Part shown: piece by piece, positions 1 through 5,141 of the stretch
Layout: each line of letters opens with the position of its first letter
How positions within the stretch are numbered: position 1 is the stretch's first letter
Assembly (NCBI GenBank): GCA_031262205.1
Contig: JAISID010000060.1
Coordinates: 1-5,932 of the forward strand
DNA: 5,932 nucleotides
From: Holosporales bacterium
GTDB taxonomy: Bacteria > Pseudomonadota > Alphaproteobacteria > RUG11792
Direction of reading: 5' to 3'
The notes under the pieces: generated by a model
Databases searched by the model: none
Seen by the model: only the letters and a program-made list of their open reading frames with translations
What the model was told of the DNA's origin: nothing
Program-made: the position numbers and the translations under genes

Positions 1-9
1 AGAAATATT

Positions 10-108
10 ATATTTGAGGGGGCGGCGGCGTGTGTTCGGCTTCGCCGAACCCGAGCTTCGCAGCTCGGCCGCAGTTAATACTGCGGAAGCCGCCGCCCCC
101 TCAAATAT
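10..108. repeat. G+C-rich cloverleaf-like palindromic element
   Basis: Bases 10-29 are perfectly complementary to 89-108, giving a 20-bp stem. Inside it are three hairpins that touch end to end: 34-50 (7-bp stem, TTC loop), 51-68 (7-bp stem, TCGC loop) and 69-86 (7-bp stem, TAAT loop). Only GTGT (30-33) and AA (87-88) are unpaired at the junction, so the fold is a four-way junction. The inner part is very G+C-rich against A+T-rich flanks. The pentamer GAAAT occurs at 2-6 and 109-113, a weak hint of a target duplication. It lies downstream of lptG but has no T-run on that strand, so a plain terminator role is doubtful. It is most likely a dispersed palindromic element; family unknown. Confidence 0.75.
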
Positions 109-110
109 GA

Positions 111-329
111 AATTTTAATATATACGTTTGTAAATAATTTCGAAACCTATAACATCCCAAAACTTCATTTGTAATACTAATTCCAACCGCTCGCTTTCTC
201 ATTTCCTAGGAGGCCTTTCCTATATAATTGCCGTTTATAGGAATATATTAGGAGACGATTCCCATTTAAAATCAGTCGCTGCAAATGTTGACCATAAATA
301 AGTCTTGCAAAAATCCCGCCAGGGCTGTC
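111..329. other. Intergenic A+T-rich stretch downstream of lptG
   Basis: I see no gene here. The only clear structure is an inverted repeat, TTCCTATA at 217-224 with TATAGGAA at 236-243 (8-bp stem, 11-base loop). A short CCC/GGG hairpin followed by five T on the minus strand lies about 7-20 bases past the lptG stop. It could be a weak terminator, but a 3-bp stem is too small to call. Confidence 0.4.
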
Positions 330-1472
330 TTATGACTTAAACAATCGATAAGTAAATTTTCTCTTAGCGGAACTTTGCGCGACTAATCCTGCGACCATAG
401 TGAATATTGGAACGACAAACGATAAGAAGCAAATAGAAACATTGCCGCTATTTCCCGCAAACGTCGTTAATACGTTTTTAAAAAAATAAATGGGGAAAGC
501 CGTCGTTAGTAGAAGCAATACTTTTAATAAGTACCTTTTTGTGTTTCGCGAATTATAGTTAATACAAAACGCCGTTGCAAAAACCACAAACGCAAACATC
601 TGGAAAACGTTGGACAATCTAGAAATCCAGTTTGTTATATATCTAGCGCTTGACAGGCCGACTTTTTCAATCAGCGAAATATAATTTTTAATGTTCCAAA
701 ACGATATGCTATCGGGAGCCGCAAGCATTTTTTTAATATGTGAAAATTTTAAATTAGTTGGGAATCGCGCGACCGCTAGAGTTTCCTCATTACCGTCGGC
801 ATAGACGACCTTTGCGTCGTTGAAAAGCCACTGTCCATTAGAGATAGCGGCGGTTTGAGCGTATACGAATAGCTCTAATTTATCGTCTTCGTTAAATTTG
901 AAAAACTTAACTTTAAATAAAGACTTATTTTTAGCGTTAAGCTGATTCGCATGTATTATATAAGAATTTGACTCGTAGGCGTCTCTAAACCAGACGCCTT
1001 TGTTAGTGACGGTTAAATTGTTATTTCTAATTCCTCTGGAGTTTTGTTTCAATTCGGCGCTCAGCGAGGCAATTTTTTCGATAGAACGAGCGGAGATTCC
1101 ATCGAGCAAGGTTATGTAAAAAATTCCAAGGGAAAGAACGACTGCAAACAACGATTTTATTATGTCGGAAACGCTTATTCCCATAGCTCTCATAACCGTT
1201 ATTTCTAATCTATTATGCATCTTTACGAAAAACAGTACGACAGCCAAAAACACAGCGAAAGAGAAAAATGAGAATGTGTTAACGACCGTGTGGTAATAAG
1301 TGAGTTTCAAAATCGTTCCATAGGATACGGCGATGCTGTTTGAAAAATATCGCCTGATTATCTCCATCGATTCAAGAGCGGCTATTATAAAAGTGAAACA
1401 CAAAACAACGATCAAAAAACTTTTCAAAAATGTTTTTGCCAAATACAAAGATATTATGCTTTTCATTTTCAT
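330..1472 (-). CDS. lptG: LPS export permease LptG
   Basis: LptG is one of two inner-membrane permease subunits of the LptB2FG ABC transporter, which lifts lipopolysaccharide out of the inner membrane and passes it to LptC and the periplasmic bridge. The 380-residue product has the YjgP/YjgQ family layout. There are three N-terminal membrane helices (about 15-33, 64-83, 105-123), a periplasmic beta-rich domain (about 130-255) and three C-terminal helices (about 285-304, 315-333, 345-364). The cytoplasmic motif LEITVMRAMGIS (89-100) matches the family's ElxxlrAxGxS coupling region. GVWFRD (159-164) and the stretch ISFWNIKNYI, followed by a GxxxARY motif, are typical of LptG. I chose the ATG at 1472-1470 because it overlaps the lptF stop as ATGA, a coupling arrangement. 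An in-frame ATG at 1490 would add six residues and has no better ribosome site. Second gene of the lptF-lptG operon. Confidence 0.9.
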   Translation of the reverse strand: MKMKSIISLYLAKTFLKSFLIVVLCFTFIIAALESMEIIRRYFSNSIAVSYGTILKLTYYHTVVNTFSFFSFAVFLAVVLFFVKMHNRLEITVMRAMGISVSDIIKSLFAVVLSLGIFYITLLDGISARSIEKIASLSAELKQNSRGIRNNNLTVTNKGVWFRDAYESNSYIIHANQLNAKNKSLFKVKFFKFNEDDKLELFVYAQTAAISNGQWLFNDAKVVYADGNEETLAVARFPTNLKFSHIKKMLAAPDSISFWNIKNYISLIEKVGLSSARYITNWISRLSNVFQMFAFVVFATAFCINYNSRNTKRYLLKVLLLLTTAFPIYFFKNVLTTFAGNSGNVSICFLSFVVPIFTMVAGLVAQSSAKRKFTYRLFKS

Positions 1473-2560
1473 CGAGCTTTCTTTTTCCATAAAACAATGC
1501 TTAAAATACAGAGAGCCAAAAGAATTATTGCGTAATTGGATATTATCAATTTATTGTTTTTGGTTGAAAGATTAACTAACGTCATTACTGAAATTTGATT
1601 TACCATTCCAAACAAGAAACTTTTGAACGCATCGAAACTTTCCTCTTTTCTTCCTTTCGGAGCGAGCATAAAAATTGCGACTGTCAATGCGTTTAGTATT
1701 GGAATAAATGGAGTTGTAAGCCTTGAATAGTATTCCGCTATGCAATTTCGTTTCATCTCTAAATTTTTTGTATTTTTAGCAAATTCTAGTAACTCCCTTT
1801 GGGTTTTATCATTAGGGCTTTCGGCTTTCGACAAATAATTTTGCTTTAAAAACGGGGTTATATCGTATGAAAAACTACTAAATTCTAGTGTGGAAACAAT
1901 TGAGTTGTTTTCGTCTAATTTTTGTCTATATCCATTTTTTAACACTATAAAATAATTCCCATTTTCTCTAATGCACCTCCCTTTTGCCGCCGTTATTATA
2001 TCGTTGCTTGGGTGTTCCCCTTTGGAAACATGCGAGATAAATATGTTTTTCAATCCGCTTTTTGTTTTTCCTCCAACATAAACGACTGAGTCTCCCAGAA
2101 CGTTAAAAACTCCTGGTTTTATTAAAGACATTGAAATTCGGTTTTTTATGCTTTCTTGAACGTCTTCAAATCCTTTATGCGAACTAGGGCAAAGCATAGT
2201 CTGCGTATACAGCGTGAACATAGCGATAAGAATTGAGAATAAGAGCATTGGCGAAAAAATGTGAAACATGCTTTTTCCCGAGGACATAAGAATTATTAAC
2301 TCCCTGTTGTTTTTCAAATCGTGAATAACGGCGATCAGCGATATTAACGCGCAAGACGGCAATACTGTTCCTAGTATTCTAGGAAGCGTATGCGCAATTA
2401 GTTTGAAAAACATCGCGAGCGAAATATTGCCTAAAGCAATTAACTCAATGTATCTTAGAGACATTATAATCCACGCCATTATTGTAACGATTGGGGCGAT
2501 AATAAAAAATGCTATTTTAAGTTTTCTAAAAATGTATCTAAAACTTATATCGAGAAACAT
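1469..2560 (-). CDS. lptF: LPS export permease LptF
   Basis: LptF is the partner permease of LptG in the inner-membrane LPS extractor powered by LptB. The 363-residue product has membrane helices near 15-34, 55-79 and 98-118, a periplasmic domain of about 125-275, and helices near 283-299, 312-331 and 338-357. Family signatures are LP...VLPSCALISLIAVIHDL (59-82), RELIILMSSGKS (86-97, the ElxxlrasGxS coupling segment), IKPGVFNVLGDSVVYV (147-162) and EYYSRLTTPF before the fourth helix. Being upstream of its partner and carrying the KPGVFN motif identify it as LptF rather than LptG. An in-frame TTG lies directly before the chosen ATG, but ATG is preferred. The only Shine-Dalgarno-like bases are a weak GTAAG about five bases upstream. 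The stop overlaps the lptG start. Confidence 0.9.
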   Translation of the reverse strand: MFLDISFRYIFRKLKIAFFIIAPIVTIMAWIIMSLRYIELIALGNISLAMFFKLIAHTLPRILGTVLPSCALISLIAVIHDLKNNRELIILMSSGKSMFHIFSPMLLFSILIAMFTLYTQTMLCPSSHKGFEDVQESIKNRISMSLIKPGVFNVLGDSVVYVGGKTKSGLKNIFISHVSKGEHPSNDIITAAKGRCIRENGNYFIVLKNGYRQKLDENNSIVSTLEFSSFSYDITPFLKQNYLSKAESPNDKTQRELLEFAKNTKNLEMKRNCIAEYYSRLTTPFIPILNALTVAIFMLAPKGRKEESFDAFKSFLFGMVNQISVMTLVNLSTKNNKLIISNYAIILLALCILSIVLWKKKAR

Positions 2561-2600
2561 CAATTCTTACTTAATAAAACTATAGGATAAACTTATATGA

Positions 2601-2628
2601 ATTCTAATATAATACCAAAAAGTCGCAA
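2601..2628 (-). promoter_or_regulatory. Probable lptFG promoter
   Basis: On the minus strand TTGCGA (2628-2623) and TAGAAT (2606-2601) are 16 bases apart and resemble sigma-70 -35 and -10 boxes (4 of 6 and 5 of 6 matches). Transcription would begin near 2594, about 34 bases before the lptF ATG. The region is A+T-rich, so chance matches are easy. Confidence 0.4.
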
Positions 2629-2805
2629 GGAATGCCTTAAATAATGCCTAAACTGTTTTATAAAAACTAAGACGTTAAATTATAATAAATAATTATACTA
2701 TTGAGATAGAATGTAGTTTAATATATTATTATATTTGGCTTATACGTTAATCAATACCTACGGATTATACTTAATATTTTAATCTCGATCAGTTCCATTG
2801 CATTA
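2629..2805. other. Very A+T-rich intergenic stretch between lptF and parS
   Basis: This stretch holds no gene on either strand. It is made almost wholly of A and T, with many TAATAT and ATAATT runs. No exact DnaA box (TTATCCACA) is visible. It might be an easily melted DNA segment or simply non-coding DNA; nothing in it decides between these. Confidence 0.35.
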
Positions 2806-2843
2806 AAAATACAAAATGTTTCACGTGAAACATTTTGTATTTT
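2806..2843. promoter_or_regulatory. parS site 1 inside a 38-bp perfect palindrome
   Basis: Bases 2817-2832 read TGTTTCACGTGAAACA, the canonical chromosomal parS sequence bound by ParB (Spo0J). ParB loads here, clamps and spreads, and with ParA or SMC it organises and segregates the origin region. The dyad symmetry extends without mismatch to 2806-2843, well beyond the 16-bp core. On the minus strand the right-hand arm ends in T residues, so it could also fold as a hairpin that stops transcription coming from kdtA; that is inference. Confidence 0.93.
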
Positions 2844-2869
2844 GGTTATCTCAATTGGTTATCTTAATT
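2844..2869. repeat. Tandem 13-bp repeat beside parS
   Basis: GGTTATCTCAATT (2844-2856) is followed directly by GGTTATCTTAATT (2857-2869), with 12 of 13 bases the same. It begins at the first base after the parS palindrome. Each copy contains TTATC, a partial match to a DnaA box, but too weak to call one. Function unknown. Confidence 0.5.
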
Positions 2870-2950
2870 GCAACTTCTTTACCTCAAGGTCAATTCTACC
2901 CTGGAAATACCGGCTTTTTACGGGATGCAGATATCCTCGTCGCTTTTGAA

Positions 2951-2988
2951 AAAAATGAAAATGTTTCACGTGAAACATTTTTATTTTT
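2951..2988. promoter_or_regulatory. parS site 2 inside a 38-bp near-perfect palindrome
   Basis: Bases 2962-2977 are a second exact TGTTTCACGTGAAACA, with its centre 145 bp from that of site 1. Symmetry extends over 2951-2988 with one mismatch pair (G2957 and T2982). On the minus strand the dyad is followed by a run of seven T (complement of 2949-2955), so it has the shape of an intrinsic terminator about 130 bases after the kdtA stop, though the stem is A+T-rich. Two exact sites this close indicate a true ParB-binding cluster. Confidence 0.93.
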
Positions 2989-3087
2989 CAACTAAGAAGA
3001 GTATTTTCATGGATATGATTCGCTTATCGCGATAAAAATATAGAAACTTTAGGCGAAGTTCGTCGCTTGCAAGATGTAATCTCTAGC

Positions 3088-3107
3088 AAAGCGTTAAGCG
3101 ACGCTTT
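3088..3107 (-). terminator. Hairpin just past the kdtA stop
   Basis: AAAGCGT (3088-3094) pairs with ACGCTTT (3101-3107) around a six-base loop, starting 9 bases after the kdtA stop. No T-run follows on the minus strand, so it may only protect the RNA end or slow polymerase. The parS 2 hairpin further on is the better terminator candidate. Confidence 0.3.
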
Positions 3108-3116
3108 CCCTTTCGT

Positions 3117-4424
3117 TTAAAAGCGGGCGGCAAGGGTTGTTTCTTTTATAACGTCTATCCATTTCCCCGTCGAATCAATGCTCTTTATTTTTTCAGTATC
3201 TCTTTTGTAACTTTCTAGAGATTCCGCAACAAAGTTATATATATCGTCGGGATTCTTAACCTTCCCGCAATAATCTTTAAAATATTGATAAATATCTCTA
3301 AAGTTTTCTATGTATTCTCCTGTTGCGACGTTACATGCAAACCTTAACGGCTCCAGTATATTATGCCCTCCGATTCCAGGAATGAGGCTGCCGCAAACGA
3401 GTACGGCGTCTATGACTTCGAAGAATCCTCCGAGGTTTCCTATTTCGTCTAAGATATAAACGTCTTCGTTTATTGTCGCCGAGGTTGGAAAAGAAATTGT
3501 GTGTCGCGTCCAGGACAATCCAAAGGAGTCGCATATTTGGGAGACTTCGTCCGCTCTCGCTGGATGCCTTATCGCTATTACCGTTAAAATATTCGGGTGA
3601 ATTTTTTTTAATTTTTTATGGACTTCAAGAATTATTTCCTCTTCTCCGCTATGCGCGCTGACCGCCATCCACGCTTTCCGTCCTTTAATTTTTTTGGATA
3701 GCTTCTTAACGGTATCCGTATTGACGGGCAATTTTTCGGACATGGTCTTTAAGTTTGGAATAACTACGACGTCTTTTCCGCCTAAGGCTCCTATGTGAAT
3801 TAGCATTTCATTTGACGGGACGTAAACTTTCTTGAATAACTTGAATAAATTAATCTTCAAAAACTTTTTCGCTAGGTAAAATCTCTTTAGCGATTTATTT
3901 GAAATTCTTGCGTTCAACAAATAAACGGGTATGTCCTTTTCGTGAAGGTAATATAAAATATTCGGCCACAATTCCGCTTCGACAAAAAACGCCATGTCTG
4001 GTTTCCAGTATTTGACGAACCTTCTAACCCATTTGAAAACATCGAACGGCATGAATTGATGTATAACGGAATCGCCCAAACGTTTTCCGATTAACTTTGC
4101 GGAAGTTAAGGTTGTGGTTGTTAATAAAATGTTTACGTCTTTCTTGATTTTTTTGAATTCTAATATAAACGGAATAACCGATAAAACTTCTCCGACGCTC
4201 ACCGCGTGTATCCATACGAGCTTGCCGTTAGGCCTGTTTTGAGAAGGAAAGCCAAATCTTTCTTTTTGTCTGTTTCCGTCTTCTAAGCCTTTATGAATCC
4301 TTCTTTTAATATAAAGTCTGACGATGGGGGCGGCTACGGCGCTTACATATTGGAAAAATTTATGCGGCGAGAGGATAATACCGAGGTACAAAACGATAAG
4401 AATTAACAAGAATGCAAACAACAT
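3117..4424 (-). CDS. kdtA (waaA): 3-deoxy-D-manno-octulosonic acid (Kdo) transferase
   Basis: KdtA transfers Kdo from CMP-Kdo to lipid IVA, the first step of LPS core synthesis, on the cytoplasmic face of the inner membrane. The 435-residue product (the E. coli enzyme has 425) starts with one membrane helix (about 2-19). The GT30 acceptor domain follows, with WIHAVSVGE (71-79; the last Glu is the catalytic base in this family), VEAELWPN (148-155) and NARIS (171-175). The C-terminal domain has VSAHSGEEE (255-263), IRHPAR (285-290; usually PRHPER), CGSL (344-347) and GGHNILEP (352-359). I chose ATG 4424 because it gives the family length, begins at the membrane anchor and lies about 36 bases after a good promoter. 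The frame stays open upstream to 4730, but that part crosses the antisense of tRNA-Gln and is not credible protein. The number of Kdo residues added cannot be read from the sequence. Confidence 0.93.
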   Translation of the reverse strand: MLFAFLLILIVLYLGIILSPHKFFQYVSAVAAPIVRLYIKRRIHKGLEDGNRQKERFGFPSQNRPNGKLVWIHAVSVGEVLSVIPFILEFKKIKKDVNILLTTTTLTSAKLIGKRLGDSVIHQFMPFDVFKWVRRFVKYWKPDMAFFVEAELWPNILYYLHEKDIPVYLLNARISNKSLKRFYLAKKFLKINLFKLFKKVYVPSNEMLIHIGALGGKDVVVIPNLKTMSEKLPVNTDTVKKLSKKIKGRKAWMAVSAHSGEEEIILEVHKKLKKIHPNILTVIAIRHPARADEVSQICDSFGLSWTRHTISFPTSATINEDVYILDEIGNLGGFFEVIDAVLVCGSLIPGIGGHNILEPLRFACNVATGEYIENFRDIYQYFKDYCGKVKNPDDIYNFVAESLESYKRDTEKIKSIDSTGKWIDVIKETTLAARF

Positions 4425-4466
4425 ATAAACGCTTGTTTTCTGACAACGATTATTTCTCTTCACTTT

Positions 4467-4495
4467 ATAATACAGGCTTGAAACAACGTTGGCAA
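4467..4495 (-). promoter_or_regulatory. Probable kdtA promoter
   Basis: On the minus strand TTGCCA (4495-4490) and TATTAT (4472-4467) are separated by the ideal 17 bases, and each matches five of six consensus bases. Transcription would start near 4460, giving a leader of about 36 bases. This excludes starts upstream of 4460 and supports the ATG at 4424. No strong Shine-Dalgarno sequence is seen in the leader. Confidence 0.55.
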
Positions 4496-4612
4496 AACGT
4501 TTAATTTTGTAATAGCGAACCGCTGCGGGAAATATTGGGTTAAACCGTGTTTTTGAACGATGCATTTTTGAGCGACGTCTAATTTTGTGGTCTGAAAAGA
4601 AGCAGCTTTTAG

Positions 4613-4642
4613 TTGACGTATGCTTGTTAAATTTCGTACCAT
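4613..4642 (+). promoter_or_regulatory. Probable tRNA-Gln promoter
   Basis: TTGACG (4613-4618; five of six) and TACCAT (4637-4642; four of six) are 18 bases apart. The expected start near 4649 is only about six bases before the mature tRNA end. It is divergent from the kdtA promoter. Confidence 0.5.
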
Positions 4643-4654
4643 TATGACTAATAA

Positions 4655-4729
4655 TGGGGCGTAGCCAAGCGGTAAGGCAACGGTTTTTGGTACCGTCATC
4701 CCCAGGTTCGAATCCTGGCGCCCCAGCCA
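4655..4729 (+). tRNA. tRNA-Gln (anticodon TTG)
   Basis: A complete cloverleaf can be drawn. The acceptor stem is TGGGGCG (4655-4661) with CGCCCCA (4719-4725), and the D stem is GCC/GGC (4664-4666, 4676-4678). The anticodon stem is ACGGT/ACCGT (4680-4684, 4692-4696) with loop TTTTGGT, which places TTG at 4687-4689. The T arm is CCAGG-TTCGAAT-CCTGG (4702-4718). The discriminator is G4726 and CCA (4727-4729) is encoded. The weak first pair T-A (4655, 4725) is typical of bacterial tRNA-Gln. It is read away from kdtA, and no terminator lies directly after it, so its transcript may run into the structured block beginning at 4783. Confidence 0.97.
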
Positions 4730-4782
4730 AAAAGCATAAACCTTGTGCAAGTGTGGCTTTAAAACGCGATTTTCTTAAAAAT

Positions 4783-5083
4783 TAAGGGAGGAATATCTTC
4801 CGCGACGCGCTGTAAACGAAGACATACAGAGGTCTGAGTCAGGGGGTAATGGAGCAGACTGATACTAGTACTGCAAAGCAGACTGCCGAGGGGATACTAG
4901 GTCGGACGGCAATGGAGCAGACTGATAGTTAGTATTACAGCGAACATGCCGAAAGGAACTCAAAGGGACTTACTGGTTAACGGAGGAGATTTCTTCTGGG
5001 GGAAGCGGCGTCAAAAACCAGGCGGAAACCTCCTTACAAAAAGAGAATATAGTTAAAGAGGTTCTTAGCTTATAAGAACCTCT
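4783..5083 (+). ncRNA. Candidate structured RNA of unknown family
   Basis: The block is about 55% G+C over 4801-4920, against about 28% over 5101-5160, and has no convincing gene. Its ends pair in three nested helices: 4783-4791 with 5029-5036 (8 bp, one bulged G), TTCCGC 4798-4803 with GCGGAA 5022-5027, and GACGC 4804-4808 with GCGTC 5008-5012. Local hairpins include CTGTA/TACAG (4810-4829), GTCTG/CAGAC (4832-4859), CTGC/GCAG (4871-4881) and TGCCG/CGGCA (4884-4911). CTGGTT (4973-4978) can pair with AACCAG (5016-5021) across the third helix as a pseudoknot. A terminator follows. It lacks the conserved motifs I know for RNase P RNA, tmRNA, SRP RNA or a group II intron domain V. The strand is assigned from the terminator's better tail. 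A decayed mobile element remains possible. Confidence 0.45.
4848..4927 (+). repeat. 17-bp direct repeat, 63 bp apart
   Basis: AATGGAGCAGACTGATA occurs exactly at 4848-4864 and 4911-4927. After each copy the similarity fades into related CTAGTACT and GTTAGTATT. The two copies lie in different local contexts of the proposed RNA fold, so this looks like an internal duplication of a module. Confidence 0.85.
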
Positions 5084-5092
5084 CTTTATATG
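5057..5092 (+). terminator. Intrinsic-type terminator, possibly bidirectional
   Basis: An 11-bp stem (5057-5067 with 5073-5083) encloses a GCTTA loop. On the plus strand CTTTATATG follows. On the minus strand TTTAACTA follows the stem, 59 bases beyond the HEAT gene stop. The hairpin therefore can serve both converging transcripts, with rather short T tracts on each side. Confidence 0.65.
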
Positions 5093-5141
5093 ATTAAGGA
5101 TAGTATCATTTAATCCATTTATATATCCCTAATAAGTCTGT

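Noticed and set aside
309..323. CCC/GGG hairpin followed by five T on the minus strand after lptG
   Set aside because: Only three base pairs in the stem, too weak to call a terminator.
1333..1575. Plus-strand open frame within lptG and lptF
   Set aside because: Antisense to two well-supported genes, with no recognisable product.
2403..2585. Plus-strand open frame opposite the lptF 5' end
   Set aside because: Mirror of the membrane-coding strand; no independent support.
2868..3035. Plus-strand open frame crossing parS site 2
   Set aside because: It is translated through the palindrome, has no ribosome site, and low-complexity Lys/Phe-rich product.
3473..3661. Plus-strand open frame opposite kdtA
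   Set aside because: Antisense to conserved GT30 motifs.
4024..4215. Minus-strand open frame in a second phase inside kdtA
   Set aside because: Overlaps the conserved kdtA frame and shows no family features.
4460..4750. Minus-strand open frame of 96 codons over the tRNA
   Set aside because: It is the antisense of tRNA-Gln (false peptide pattern GRQDSNLG) and overlaps the kdtA upstream region.
4783..5036. Call as RNase P RNA, tmRNA, 6S or SRP RNA
   Set aside because: None of the conserved motifs I know for RNase P, tmRNA or SRP are visible, and the branched fold does not suit a rod-like 6S RNA.
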